A stretch of DNA of 64,000 nt from Streptomyces diastatochromogenes (GCA_026913215.1 JAPTYK010000001.1:7316001-7380000), one strand, 5' to 3'. Positions 39,836 to 53,289 are shown, counted from the stretch's first letter. The notes: generated by a model from the letters alone, not told the origin. Numbers and translations are program-made.

Positions 39836-41155
39836 TCACGCCCGAGTGTGGTGACCCGTACGTTGCAAGTCCGTTGCGCCGCAGGACAGTTCCGCCTCCA
39901 GGAGGTCGAGCCTCGCCCGTACGGGAGGAAGCTGCGGCGCCGGAACGGCCGCGCACAGCGCCCGCCAGACCACCACGTCGTCCTCGCCCCACGCGCTGTA
40001 CGCCCAGTCCGCGAGCAGCCCCGGATCGCGCCGGTCCACCAGCGCGGCCCGCAGCCGACCCGCCAGCCGCTCCCGGAGCCGTACGACCCCGGGCGCGGTC
40101 GACGCGGGCAGCAGCGGGCCCGCGTACTCCCGGCCGCCGCCGCGACGGCCCCGAGGCCAGGCGTCGGTCGACCGTCGTGAAGTCCGCGTCCACCACCCCG
40201 GCGAGCCGGTACGGGCGCGACCGCAGCACGTCGGGGCCCAGCAGTCCGCGCAGCCGCGACAGCTCCGCCCGCAGCGTCACCGGGGTGACCGACTCGTCCT
40301 CGTACAGGAGGGTGAGGAGTTCGTCGCCGCCCACGCCCTCCGGGCGGTGCGCGAGGACCACCAGGATCTCGCTGTGGCGGCGGCTCAGCCGCAGCCGCCG
40401 CCCGTCCACCGAGAGCACGGCCTCGTCCCGGCCCAGCGCCGACAGCCTCAGCCGTCCCGGCTCCGGCGCGGGCCCGAGCAGCGCCAGCTGGGATTCGGCC
40501 GCCCGCGCCACCGCCTGGACGAAGCCGAGGCTGTGCGGATGCGCGAGCCGGTCCCCGCCGGTGATGTCGACCGCGCCGAGCACCCGCCCGCTGCGCGGAT
40601 CGTGCACGGGGCCGCGGCGCAGGTCCACGCCCGCACCGGACGCCGGAAGTGCTCCGCGGCGACCACCTGGACGGGGCGGTCGAGGGCCAGGGCGGTGCCC
40701 GGCGCGTTCGTCCCCGCCGCCGTCTCCGACCAGCGGGCCCCGGCCACGAAGTTCATCGCGCGGGCCTTGCGCAGGGTGCCCGGATGCCCCTCGACCCACA
40801 GCATCCGCCCGGCGGCGTCGCAGACCGCGAGGAGATGCTCCCCGTCCGTCGCGTACGCCCCCATCAGCTCCCGGACCACCGGCATCGCCGCGGCGAGGGG
40901 ATGGGCCTCCCGGTACGCGGCGAGCTCGTCCTCCTCCAGTTCCACCCGCGCCGCCCCGTCAGGGCTCACGCGCGCGCGTACCGACCGGCGCCACGACGCG
41001 GCCACCAGCGGACGGGCCCTCCGCGCACCCGGGCCGTCTTCCCGGTCCGGTGCGGGACCGGCTCCCGGCGCCGGTTCCGTCCACGGCTCCCCGGCCACCC
41101 ACGCATCGCTCAACTCGGCCTCCTCGTCGAGGTCGTCCCGGCCCGTCGCGCTCAT
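39836..41155 (-). CDS. GAF-domain transcriptional regulator
   Basis: About 440 residues. N-terminal acidic segment, then LVAASWRRSVRARV, typical of AcoR-like activators; GAF domain (LLAVCDAAGRMLWVEG, NFVAGARWSETAAGTNAPGTAL, VVAAEHF, GRVLGAVDITGGD); then a winged-helix segment (RLSRRHSEILVVLAHRPEG, VTLRAELSRLRGLLGPDVL). There is no AAA+ sigma54-activation domain. Frameshifts lie near 40620, 40160 and 40090. It is the upstream partner of the aldehyde dehydrogenase and presumably controls it. Confidence 0.78.
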
Positions 41156-41242
41156 CGTGGTCCGCCCGGAGGCCCCGACAAGCTCCCTCGCGCCCCGGCA
41201 TATGCATCCTGTCCGGGACCCGCCCCGGCCCCTCACGTAGAG

Positions 41243-41355
41243 TGGGGCTCGGGCCGTGACTGGCGCTTGAGGTGGATCACCACCGGGGAGCGGCCCGGCG
41301 GAGCGCGCCCCGGCGGCGCGACCGTGCCGATGCCGTGCGCCTGGGCGAGAAACCG
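41243..41355 (+). ncRNA. ZTP (pfl) riboswitch upstream of folD
   Basis: The leader has the conserved parts of the pfl/ZTP aptamer in order: GGCCGTGACTGGCGC (41251-41266), a GTGGAtcaccACC hairpin (about 41272-41283) with GGGGAGC after it, a variable GC-rich stem, and the pseudoknot-proximal CCGTGCGCCTGGGC (41333-41346). It ends about 30 nt before the folD ATG. ZTP/ZMP accumulates when 10-formyl-THF is short and switches such genes on, which fits folD. Confidence 0.85.
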
Positions 41356-41381
41356 GTCAGAGACGACGCCCAGGAGTTGCC

Positions 41382-42236
41382 ATGTCCACCAGCACCGCCA
41401 CCCTCATGGACGGTACGGCCCTCGCCCGCCGCACGGTCGAGGAGACCGCCGCCCGCGCCGCCGAGATCACCCGCCGCACCGGCGTCACCCCCTGCCTCGC
41501 GACCGTCCTGGTCGGCGCGGACCCGGCTTCGGTGACGTACGTGAAGATGAAGCAGAACCGCTGCGCGAAGGCCGGAATCCGCTCCAAGCACGTCGAGCTG
41601 CCCGCCGAGACGACCACCGAGGAGCTCGTCGCCGCCATCACCGCCCTGTCCGAGGACCCCGAGGTCCACGGCATCCTGCTCCAGCACCCGGTCGGCCCGC
41701 ACATCGACGAGCGCGCCGCCTTCGAGGCCATCGCCCCCGAGAAGGACGTCGACGGCGTCACCATGGCCTCCTTCGCCGCCATGGGCTTCGGACTGCCCGG
41801 CTTCGTGTCCTGCACGCCCGGCGGCATCATGCGCCTCCTCGACGCGTACGACGTCGAACTCAGCGGCAAGCGGGCGGTCGTCGTCGGCCGCAGCGCGATC
41901 CTGGGCAAGCCGGCCGGTCTGCTGCTCCTCGGCCGCGACGCCACCGTCACCTACTGCCACTCCCGCACCCGGGACCTCTCCTCGGTCGTCCGCGAGGCCG
42001 ACGTCCTCGTCGCCGCCGTCGGCAAGCCGAACTTCATCAAGGGCGAGGACATCAAGCCGGGCGCCGTCGTCATCGACGCCGGCTACAACCCGGGCAACAT
42101 CGGCGACGTCGACTTCGCGTCGGCCGCCGAGCGCGCCTCCCTCATCACCCCCGTCCCCGGCGGCGTCGGCCCCATGACCATCGCCGTGCTCCTCGCCCAG
42201 ACGGTCGAGGGCGCGGAGCGTCAGCTCGGTCTGTAG
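41382..42236 (+). CDS. folD: bifunctional methylene-THF dehydrogenase/cyclohydrolase
   Basis: An intact 284-residue FolD. Substrate/catalytic region SVTYVKMKQNRCAKAGI with the catalytic Lys, GILLQHPVGPHI, PEKDVDG, NADP site VVGRSAILGKPAG and C-terminal TPVPGGVGPMTIAVL. It interconverts 5,10-methylene-, methenyl- and 10-formyl-tetrahydrofolate. CAGGAG precedes ATG 41382. Controlled by the ZTP riboswitch in its leader. Confidence 0.95.
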   Translation: MSTSTATLMDGTALARRTVEETAARAAEITRRTGVTPCLATVLVGADPASVTYVKMKQNRCAKAGIRSKHVELPAETTTEELVAAITALSEDPEVHGILLQHPVGPHIDERAAFEAIAPEKDVDGVTMASFAAMGFGLPGFVSCTPGGIMRLLDAYDVELSGKRAVVVGRSAILGKPAGLLLLGRDATVTYCHSRTRDLSSVVREADVLVAAVGKPNFIKGEDIKPGAVVIDAGYNPGNIGDVDFASAAERASLITPVPGGVGPMTIAVLLAQTVEGAERQLGL

Positions 42237-42382
42237 GCGGCTGTGACGGGGCGGCGGCGGTGACGGCGCGGGGGCCGTGGCGGGGGAGCGGGCGGTCGGC
42301 GATCGTCACGATTCTGTACAGGTCGCGTCCGGTGGCCGGTAATCGCTGGCAGCGCCGCCGCCGAGCGGTGAACCTGGTCCCT

Positions 42383-43266
42383 GTGCCCCACCCGTCGACC
42401 GTCACCCTCCGCCCGACCCGGACCGCCCGGGCGCGTCCGACAAGCCCGACACGCCCGACGTCGAGTCCGCCTGGTCGGCCCGCCTCGTGCGTCTCGGCGC
42501 GCCCCGGCCGGGACCGGAGGCGCGGCGCGCCCGCTGGTTCGGCGTGCCGCTCGTTCCGCTGCTGACGGCCGCCCTGGTGGCCGGTGCCTTCCTGAGCGCC
42601 CAAGGCGGCGGGAGGGCGGCGGACTCGCCGACGGACGGCCGGGCGGGGACCCGGTCGGCGTGCCGTCCCCGTCGCCACCAGCGGTACGGGGCGGCCGCGC
42701 CCGCTCCGACGACCGGAGCCGGGACGACCGGCACACCGAGCGCGGGAACGCCGACGGCCCCACGGCCACCGGCGGCACGCCGACGCGCACCGCGCCCGAG
42801 GACCGCGCGGGGCAGTCCGGGGAGGACGACCCCGCCCCGCCCCGGTCCGGGAGCACCGGTCCCTCTCCCACCAGCCCCTCGACCGGTGCCACCCTTCCGG
42901 GCGCCCGGAGGGCGGCGGCGCCCGAGCGGCACGTCCTTCGACGCGCTGCGCGTCGGGGACTGCTTCGACATCGACCGCGACGCGCCGGGCACCGCCCTCC
43001 GGCGCGCCTGCGGCACGCCGCACCGCGCCGAACTCGTCGCCCGGCCCCGCCTGGTCGGCACCTTCGCCACCGACGAGGCGGTACGCGAGGCGGCCACCCT
43101 GCTCTGCCGCGAACCGCTCCGCCGCAAGGCCGCCCGGCAGCCGCTCGGCACCCGCTGGACGACCTTCGTCCAGTACCCGTACCGGACGAGTCACCTCCTC
43201 GGCGCGGACACCGTCGCCTGCAGCCTGGCCGTCACCAGCGGCACGCTCAGCCACCGGCTCCTGTAG
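42383..43266 (+). CDS. membrane-anchored septum-formation-domain protein
   Basis: GTG 42383 is a likely start; the frame changes near 42420 and again several times in the 42650-42910 linker. N-terminal cytosolic tail (DVESAWSARLVRLG), one helix (VPLVPLLTAALVAGAFLSA), a long Ser/Thr/Pro/Gly-rich external linker and a C-terminal domain LRVGDCFDIDRDAPGT, CGTPHRAELVARP, LLCREPLRRKA, VACSLAVTSG. The paired Cys and GDCF/PH-E pattern fits the septum_form/DUF4190-associated domain. The actual role in division is not established. Confidence 0.65.
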
Positions 43267-44644
43267 GACCTGTCCGACCCCGGTCCGCCGGACAGGTCCC
43301 GGCACCGGCGGCGAACGCCGTCGCCAGGGCCGCCGCCGGGTCGCCGTCCGGCGGACCGGCCGGGGACCAGCGGGCCCCGGCCTTCAGATACGGCCACCAG
43401 CGCCCGTCCTCGCCGAGCCGCAGCTGCGCATCCGCGCCCACGACCGTCCACCGCGCGCCGCCCGCGCGCCGCAGCGCCGGCCGCTCGTCGTCGGCCCAGG
43501 CCCCGGCGAGCCGGAGCCCGGCCCGCTCCAGCGCCCCGGCGTCCGGAGTCCACTCCTCGTCCAGTACGGAGGCGGCGGCGCCCCGAACCGCCACGCGCGC
43601 GCGGCCAGGTCCAGCTCCGCCCGCGACCTCCCGCACCGGAGGCGAGCCGCGCCGCGATCCGGGGAACGGGTCCGGCCGCCGCGAGCCGGACCGCGTCCTG
43701 GGCGACTGTTGGACGCTGGGGTGGGACAGGCGTGCCCCGGCCGGACCCGTCGCGCCGCCGTGTGCGTCGCCTTCCCCGCCCGACAACTCGCCGAGCAGCA
43801 TGTACGCGCGCGTGGCGGCGTCGGCCGCCAGGAACTCCAGGGCGGCGGGGTCGACCCCGGCTCCGGAGGGGTGTCCGTGTCCAGGAGGGCGACCGTCCCG
43901 GCGCGGACGGGCCGACCGGAGGGCGGGCAGCGGCGGCACCAGGAACGCCGCCGCGAACGCCTCCTCGGCCGACACGCCGGGCATCCCGCCCTCCCCTCGG
44001 GCCCGTCACCCGCCGCCGCCCCGCCCCGCGCGGACGGCGCGGCGGCCGTGCGGCGCTGCGCGCCTGCAGCTGGTCCAGGAGGGTGCGCTCGCCGCGCCCC
44101 GCATCAGGAGCAGGACGAAGGGATCCTCGTCGAGGAGCCGGGCGACCTGATAGCAGAGCGCCGCCGTGTGCGGACAGTGGTCCCAGGCCTCGCAGCCGCA
44201 CTCCGCCTCCAGGTCCCCGATCCCCGGCAGCAGGTCGAGCCCGCCGCCGCGGCGTCCTCCACCAGGTGCGGAGGCATCTCGCGGTCGAGGAGCGCGGCGA
44301 TGTGGCCCGCGCTGTCCACGGCGAGGTCGAGGAGCCGGTCCCACTGCTCCTCGGAGAACTCCCTCACCAGCACGTCGCCGCGGTACGCCGTCCCGTCGCG
44401 GTCCTTGACCATCGCGGTGATCCGGCCGGGCCGCACCGAGACGGCGCCCACGGCCCCGCGCGCGCGTGGCGCCGTCCGGCCTTGAGCTGCTGCCCGTCGA
44501 GCGCGGAGTCCTCCAGCGCCTTCAGCCACGCCCGTCCCCACCAGGTGCGGGTGAACGCGCCGCCCTGCGCCGGCGGCAGCGCCTCGAACGTCCGCTCCTC
44601 GTCCCCGTACGCGTGCCCCGGCCCGAGCCCCTGCCCGTACCCGC

Positions 44645-44648
<4 letters not shown>
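43247..44648 (-). CDS. SWIM zinc-finger protein
   Basis: About 465 residues in pieces; frameshifts lie near 44460, 44240, 44040, 43985 and 43600. N-terminus: FTRTWWGRAWLKALEDSALD and VSVRPGRITAMVKDRDGTAYRG, typical of proteins encoded beside SNF2 helicases. The SWIM motif CGCEAWDHCPHTAALCYQVA (CxC...CxH) binds zinc and probably DNA or protein. The C-terminal half is variable. The start overlaps the helicase stop by ATGA, so the two work as a pair. The 3' end is uncertain because a terminator lies in the last codons. Confidence 0.75.
43266..43299. terminator. bidirectional terminator hairpin
   Basis: GGACCTGTCCG pairs with CGGACAGGTCC around a 12-nt loop between convergent genes. It begins at the last base of the plus-strand gene and overlaps the last codons assigned to the SWIM protein. 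Confidence 0.6.
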
Positions 44649-47829
<3,181 letters not shown>

Positions 47830-47954
47830 CGAGTCCGTGCGAGAGCGACAACGCATTCCTCAAATTTGACTACCTGGAGACCGAGTCGCCGAGGATACCC
47901 CACGAACCCGCCGGAAGCGCCGCCGCTCCAGGTGATCCACGTCACGACCGCCGG

Positions 47955-47976
47955 GGGGTGGGGCTCGCCCCACCCC
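47955..47976. other. GC-rich palindrome between divergent genes
   Basis: GGGGTGGGG-CTCG-CCCCACCCC, a perfect 9-bp stem with a 4-nt loop, sits between the helicase (minus) and desaturase (plus) starts. A terminator makes little sense here; an operator or leader hairpin is likelier. Nothing else is seen in 47830-48108 besides an AT-richer stretch at 47853-47870 that may be the helicase promoter. Confidence 0.5.
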
Positions 47977-48108
47977 GCCCCCGGCGCGCCCCCGGCGGTG
48001 GACGGGTGGTGACGCCATGGCCCCGGACGATCACCGATCCGTACGTTTTCCACAGGCGCCCAGCGAACGAGAACCCGCCCCACCGACCGACAGAATCCGG
48101 AGCCCGCC

Positions 48109-49197
48109 ATGTCCCAGGCCACCGTCCTGCCCCCGGCCGCCGCACCCGCCGCGGCGCCTGCCCGCGCCAGGGGCGGCAGCGAGTTCAGCCCGCTCCTGCG
48201 GACGGTCAGGGAACAGGGCCTCCTCGACCACCGTCCCGGCTGGTACGCCCGGGGGATCGTCGTCAACCTCCTCGGCATCGCCGCCGTGGTGGCCGGGCTC
48301 GCGCTGATCGGCCCCTCCTGGTGGGCGCTGCCGCTCGCGCTGCCCCTCGCCCTGTTCTCCGCGCGCGCCGCCTTCGTCGGCCACGACGCCGGCCACGCCC
48401 AGATCACCGCGAACCGCAGGGCGAGCCGGATCCTCCAGCTCGTCCACGCCAACCTCCTCCTCGGCATGAGCCGGGAGTGGTGGAACGACAAGCACAACCG
48501 TCACCACGCCAACCCCAACCACCTCGACAAGGACCCGGACGTCGCCGCCGACATCCTCGTCTTCGCCGAGCACCAGACGACGGGACGCACGGGCCTGCGC
48601 GGCTTCCTCACCCGCCACCAGGCCCTGCTGTTCTTCCCGCTGACCACCCTGGAGGGCATCGCGCTCAAGGTGTACGGGGTCCAGGCGCTGCTCGCGAAGG
48701 ACGGCCCGTGCCGCACCCGGCGCGACCGGCTCGTCGAAGGCGCCCTCCTCCTCGCCCACTTCGCCGGATACGCGGCGCTGCTCCTCACGCTCCTGACGCC
48801 CGCCCAGGCCCTCGTCTTCGCCCTCGTCCACCAGATGCTCCTGGGCGTGCACCTCGGCATGGCCTTCGCCCCCAACCACAAGGGCATGGACCGGCCCGAC
48901 GAGCACGCGGACGGCGACAGCTGGGGACACCTGCGGCGCCAGGTGCTCACCTCGCGCAACATCCGGGGCGGCGCGCTGACCGACTGGTTCCTCGGCGGCC
49001 TCAACTACCAGGTCGAGCACCACCTCTTCCCGAGCATGCCGCGCCCGAACCTCCGCCTGGCGCAGCCCGCCGTCCGGGCCCACTGCGCGGCGCTCGGCGT
49101 CCCGTACACGGAGACCGGTTTCGTGGACTCGTACCGCCAGGCCCTCGGCCATCTGCACGAGGTGGGCGCGCCGCTGCGTGCCGAGGGCGCGGCGTAG
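48109..49197 (+). CDS. membrane fatty-acid desaturase
   Basis: An intact 362-residue protein. The three His boxes of acyl-lipid/acyl-CoA desaturases are present: GHDAGH, HNRHHANPN and YQVEHHLFP, between four membrane helices (VVNLLGIAAVVAGLALI, WALPLALPLALFSARAAF, ALLLAHFAGYAALLLTLL, LVFALVHQMLLGVHLGMA). It inserts a double bond into membrane fatty acids with a di-iron centre; ferredoxin or similar electron partners are not encoded nearby. GGAG precedes the ATG. Confidence 0.92.
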   Translation: MSQATVLPPAAAPAAAPARARGGSEFSPLLRTVREQGLLDHRPGWYARGIVVNLLGIAAVVAGLALIGPSWWALPLALPLALFSARAAFVGHDAGHAQITANRRASRILQLVHANLLLGMSREWWNDKHNRHHANPNHLDKDPDVAADILVFAEHQTTGRTGLRGFLTRHQALLFFPLTTLEGIALKVYGVQALLAKDGPCRTRRDRLVEGALLLAHFAGYAALLLTLLTPAQALVFALVHQMLLGVHLGMAFAPNHKGMDRPDEHADGDSWGHLRRQVLTSRNIRGGALTDWFLGGLNYQVEHHLFPSMPRPNLRLAQPAVRAHCAALGVPYTETGFVDSYRQALGHLHEVGAPLRAEGAA

Positions 49198-49242
49198 GGT
49201 CGTACGGCGAGGCGCGACGTGATCATCGGTTCGGAGGGGCGG

Positions 49243-49259
49243 CGGGGAGCCGCTCCCCG
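49243..49259 (+). terminator. short hairpin after desaturase
   Basis: CGGGGAGC and GCTCCCCG form a tight hairpin 46 nt after the desaturase stop and before the MOSC gene. Position is the only support. Confidence 0.35.
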
Positions 49260-49286
49260 GACCGGAAGAGAAGGGGAGTTCTCACC

Positions 49287-49829
49287 ATGACCAGCGGCAC
49301 CGTCACCACGGTCAGCAGCAACGGCACGTACTCCTTCACCAAGCCCAACCGGGAGGGCATCACCCTCCTCGCCGGGCTCGGGGTGGAGGGCGACGTCCAC
49401 GCGGGCGTGACGGTCAAGCACCGGTCCCGCGTCGCGCAGGACCCCACTCAGCCGAACCTCCGGCAGGTCCACCTCATCCACGCCGAGCTCTTCGAGGAGG
49501 TCGCGGACGCCGGCTTCGAGGTCGCCCCGGCGACCTCGGCGAGAACGTCACGACCCGGGGCATCGACCTCCTCGCCCTGCCCACCGGCACCCTCCTGCAC
49601 CTCGGCGCGGAGGCCGTCGTCGAGGTCACCGGGCTGCGCAACCCCTGCGCCCAGATCGACGGCTTCCGGCACGGCCTGCTCAAGCAGGTCGTCGGCCGCG
49701 ACGAGAACGGCGGGATCGTCCGCAAGGCGGGCGTCATGGGCGTCGTGCGCACCGGCGGGAGGTGCGGCCCGGCGACCCGGTCCGGGCCGAACTCCGGCCG
49801 GGCCGCACCGCCCGCTGGAGCGCGTCTGA
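49287..49829 (+). CDS. MOSC-domain protein
   Basis: About 181 residues. GVEGDVHAG and VKHRSRVAQDP lead into LRQVHLIHAELFEEV; after a base loss near 49530, GENVTTRGIDLLALPTGTLLHLG and the metal-sulfur Cys in LRNPCAQID follow; two more losses near 49760 and 49800 bring the TGA at 49827. MOSC proteins handle molybdenum-cofactor sulfur or use it as oxidoreductases; this short, stand-alone YiiM-like type may detoxify N-hydroxylated compounds. AAGGGGAG precedes ATG 49287. Confidence 0.85.
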   Translation: MTSGTVTTVSSNGTYSFTKPNREGITLLAGLGVEGDVHAGVTVKHRSRVAQDPTQPNLRQVHLIHAELFEEVADAGFEVAPATSARTSRPGASTSSPCPPAPSCTSARRPSSRSPGCATPAPRSTASGTACSSRSSAATRTAGSSARRASWASCAPAGGAARRPGPGRTPAGPHRPLERV

Positions 49830-49841
49830 CCGTCCGGTTCC

Positions 49842-51216
49842 TCACCCCTCCAGGGCGCAGGAGTTGACCACGTCACCGCTCGCGGGCCGCGCGATCGTCC
49901 GGTCCGCGGGCGGCGCCGTGCCCTCCTCGACCCAGCGCGTCAGGGCGTCGAACGCGGAGCGGTAGCACGGCAGGATCGGCCGCAGCCGGTCCGGGTAGGC
50001 GTCGTACAGACCGTCCGTGTGCGTGCCGTCCTGCACTGTGTAGTACCGGTGCAGCCCGCCCCGGCCCCGCCCGTCGATCATCCGCGCGTACACGTCGGAG
50101 TCCGTGGTGACCGGCAGCAGGGTGTCGAGGTCGCCGTGGAGCGTGATGAGCGGCTTGCCGATCCGCCCGGTGAGCGCGACCTTCGCGACCGCGCGGTGCA
50201 CGGACGCCGGCCGGGAGGCGTAGTCGTAGACGGCGTCCGAGGCGCAGGGCGCGAAGATCTGCTCGACGGTCCCGCCGGCCGTGGAACCGGGGCAGGCCGG
50301 GTCGTACGAGGGGTCGAACTCGGCCCGGAAGAGCTTCTGCGTCAGACCCCAGTAGGCCTTCTCGTGGTACGGCCACAGGAAGCGCGAGCCGGGTGCGAAG
50401 CCCGCCGCGATCAGGTCCTCGTCGGTGGCGAGCCCCTGGGTCCTGGCCACCGTCACCGGCAGGCTCGTCAGGAGGTTCGGGCCGCGTGTCGTCCACAGCA
50501 CGCCCTCCCAGTCGACCCCGCCGTCGTACAGCTCGGGCCGGTTCTCCAGCTGCCAGCGCGTGAGGTAGCCGCCGTTGGAGATGCCGGTCATGTACGTGTG
50601 CTCCGGGGCCCGCCCGTAGCGCTGCCTCACGACCTTCTTGGCCGCCCGCGTCAGCTCGGTCACCCGGCGGTTCCACTCGGCGACCGCGTCGCCCGGCTCC
50701 TTCCCGTCGGTGAAGAAGTCCGGGCCGGTGTTGCCCTTGTCGGTGGCGGCGTAGGCGAAGCCCCGGGCGAGCACCTGGTCGGAGATCAGGGCGTCCGTGG
50801 AGTACTGGCGCCGGGAGCCGGGGGAGCCGGTGACGACGAGCCCGCCGTTCCAGTGGTCGGGCAGCCGGACGACGAACTGGGAGTCATGGGCCCAGCCGTG
50901 GGTGGTGTTGAGGCGGGAGTCGTCGGGGAAGTAGCCGTCGATCTGGACGCCCGGCACCCCCGAGGGGTTGCGGGTCGCACGGGAGGCGAGACCGGCCTGG
51001 TCCGCCATGTCGGTGTACGGGGTGCCCGCGAGCGCGCCGGTCGTCAGGTCGTCCAGGCAGGCGGACTGCTGACGCTCGGCGCCGGGCACGTCGACCCGGT
51101 CCTGACGGGCGCAGTGCGCGGCGGCCGGAACCTGCGCCCGGCGGGGCCCGCAGGGGCGAGGACGGTGACCCCGGTGAGGAGCGCGGCGAGCAGGGGACGC
51201 CTGGGAACAGGCGCAT
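49842..51216 (-). CDS. secreted alpha/beta hydrolase (tannase / 3HB-oligomer hydrolase-like)
   Basis: Signal peptide MRLFPRRPLLAALLTGVTVLAPAG, restored by a base loss near 51200 with a second at about 51145. The mature enzyme is about 430 residues: QFVVRLPDHWNGGLVVTGSPG, nucleophile elbow TGISNGGYL, LITLHGDLDTLLPV with the acid Asp, and DGTHTDGL with the catalytic His. Cys residues near both ends (SACLDD, VNSCALEG) probably form disulfides. It should hydrolyse esters outside the cell. The substrate is not clear; polyhydroxybutyrate oligomers and tannin-like esters are the known choices. GGAGG precedes the ATG. Confidence 0.78.
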
Positions 51217-51319
51217 GGCGGGCCTCCGGTGGGACGACGGGAATGAGGTGCGGCGCCACATCGTGCGGCGCACCGCCACCGCCGGGCCATGGTGTGGAAC
51301 CACACCGTGGCCGGTCGTC

Positions 51320-52222
51320 CTATGGGGAGGAAGACGCGGCGGAACGGGCCGGGCCCTCAGAAGGGCGCACGGCCATCGCGTCGAGCGCCGCGAGGAGGGC
51401 GGGCAGCCGCGGCCCCGGGTCACCGGCAGCACCTCGCCCGGGAAGTCGTCGAGGAGGACGAACGCCATGTCGTCCGGCCGGGCGACGAGCGACCAGCCGG
51501 GACCGTCGGCGCGCAGGATCCCGGCGGCCGAACGCACCCGGCCCACCGGCGGGGCTCCTCCAGATAGCCGCAGAGCTCCTCCAGGGCCTTCCTGACGCCG
51601 GTGGACGGGCCGGGGCCTGGTCCCGGTCCCGCGCCGGGGCCTCGGCGCGGGGGACGTCCGGCCGTCCGCACCGGTGGCCGTCTCCGTGCCCCGGACCGCC
51701 GTGGGCCCGCCCTCCGCGCCTTCCTCGTCCTCCTCGTCGAACCGGGCCCGCCAGGCGGCCCAGTGGAGCGCCACCTCGTCGGCACCGAGGCGCCGCTGCG
51801 CCGGGCCCCACTCCTCGCCGGAGGGCGGTGCCAGCGGGGCCGGATCGCCCTCCTCCGGCTCCGGGTCGTGGGGGCCGGGACACCGGGTGCGGCGGTCGCC
51901 ACGGGCAGCGGCCAGCCCGGCAGCCCGGCCACCACCGAGTTCTCGTCGGGGAGAGGTCGTAGGCCATGCCGCAGTCCCAGGAGGAGATGGCCACCGCGAC
52001 GAGCGACACGTCGTCGACGACGACCGTCCAGCGGGCCCCGTGCCCGTCCTGGCCGAACACCAGCCCGTACCCCTCGGCGTACGGCTGGAGGCCCAGAGCG
52101 GCACAGGCCGCCGGGTAGTCGTCGCCGAGCACGCCGGGGAAGCGCTCGGGCGTCAGCAGCGCCGCGGTCAGCACAAGGAGCGCGTCGGCATCGGCCTCGG
52201 CGATCGGGTCCGTACCGGCCAC
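51320..52222 (-). CDS. hypothetical protein
   Basis: About 300 residues after correcting at least three shifts (near 51955, 51830 and 51560). GTG 52222 follows GGGGAGG. N-terminal region: ADALLVLTAALLTPERFPGVLGDDYPAACAALGL, WTVVVDDVSLVAVAISSWDCGMAYDLSP; middle: GADEVALHWAAWRARFDEEDEEG; end: MAFVLLDDFPGEVLPV. No signal or membrane segment and no motif I recognise. Reads like a conserved soluble Streptomyces protein of unknown role. Confidence 0.6.
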   Translation of the reverse strand: MAGTDPIAEADADALLVLTAALLTPERFPGVLGDDYPAACAALGLQPYAEGYGLVFGQDGHGARWTVVVDDVSLVAVAISSWDCGMAYDLSPTRTRWWPGCRAGRCPWRPPHPVSRPPRPGAGGGRSGPAGTALRRGVGPGAAAPRCRRGGAPLGRLAGPVRRGGRGRRGGRAHGGPGHGDGHRCGRPDVPRAEAPARDRDQAPARPPASGRPWRSSAAIWRSPAGGPGAFGRRDPARRRSRLVARRPAGRHGVRPPRRLPGRGAAGDPGPRLPALLAALDAMAVRPSEGPARSAASSSP

Positions 52223-52321
52223 GGCGTCCTCCCCATCTGGTCGTCGGCGCACCTTAACCAGTGGGTAACCCGCGCGTCGAGGGTCTCCACGAGGGAACCT
52301 CGCGACGTCGCGGCGCGTCCG

Positions 52322-52698
52322 TCAGGCGTCACCGGCCGGCCGGACCGGCGACGGGTCCCGCAGGCCGAGCAGCGAGCGGGCCACGGTCCTGGGGGACTGG
52401 CCGCGTTCCCGGGCGAGGGTGATCAGGGCCCGGCAGGCCAGTTCGTTGATGCCGAAGGTGAGCATGCCGGGCGAGACCCGGCTCGCCGCCTCCTCCGCGC
52501 GGGCCGGGTCGTCCTCTGCGCAGGCGGCCACGTACTCGGCGGCCGCCTCGAAGAGGTTGTGCCCTGCCGGGGCCGGGGCGGTGCCGGCGCGGCGGCCTCG
52601 GGCGCCTTCCGGCCGGAGGGGAGGAGTCTGCGCAGTCTGTCCGGAACTCGTGCCACGGCCCGCCGCCTTTCCCGGGCACGACTGCCCGGCATCTCCAC
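52322..52698 (-). CDS. small hypothetical protein
   Basis: About 125 residues with one base loss near 52560. Basic N-terminus (ERRRAVARVPDRLRRLLP), then helices AEYVAACAEDDPARAEEAASRV, MLTFGINELACRALITLARERG and SPRTVARSLLGL. The regular helical pattern suggests a small all-alpha protein. No family recognised. Confidence 0.55.
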
Positions 52699-52787
52699 GG
52701 TAGACAGTGAACTGCCGGTAAAGAAGGGTGCATTGGCATCCGTGATGACTCCGCTGCCGGACGACTCCGCCGCCGGGCTTCCGGCGG

Positions 52788-53280
52788 CCTCAGTCGGCGA
52801 TCGGGGACCGGTCCGCGTGCGGAAGGGGGAGGTTCTTCCCGACGGCCTTGTCCCAGGAGCCGTCGGTGCTCATCCGCGTGATCGCCGTCTGGACCCGCGC
52901 CCGCAGGGGCTGCCCTTGCGGAGGCCGACGCCGTAGCGCTCCTCGGTGAGACGGAAGCCCGCGAGCTTGAACCCGCCCCGGGGGCCCTCCTGCGCCGCGC
53001 CTCCGGCTCCCGTACGAGCACCTCCGTCAGCGCCCGCGTCAGCGGCCCCGCCCGGTGGGCGGCCAGCCCTCCTCGCTGCCGACGCGCTCGGGTGCCATGT
53101 AGTCGGGCGCGCCGATGGTCGAGTCGGCCGCGGTCAGGGCGGTCAGGGCGGTCAGGGCGGTCGGGCCGTGGAGGGCCGCGATGCCGAAGTCGGTGAGGAC
53201 CGGCCGGCCGTCCGGTCCGAGCAGGACGTTCGCAGGCTTGATGTCCCGGTGCTGGATGCTTCCCCGCCTCGACTCTGCTA
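52788..53280 (-). pseudogene. decayed Ser/Thr kinase / solute-binding-protein gene
   Basis: Two disconnected pieces on the minus strand. The right piece has the kinase catalytic loop QHRDIKPANVLL, DFGIAALHG and an APDYMAPERVG activation-loop end, but no N-lobe. The left piece has the C-terminal end of a family 3 solute-binding protein (GFKLAGFRLTEERYGVGL, ARVQTAITRMSTDGSWDKAV). Streptomyces have kinases carrying such an extracellular sensor domain; here the N-lobe, membrane helix and most of the sensor are missing. This exceeds what single-base errors explain, so it is a true remnant. The break abuts a 7-bp minisatellite. Confidence 0.75.
53126..53165. repeat. 9-bp repeat inside the kinase remnant
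   Basis: Three to four tandem copies of ggtcagggc encode Ala-Leu-Thr repeats between the DFG and APE motifs. Confidence 0.65.
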
Positions 53281-53289
53281 CATCTGGCC

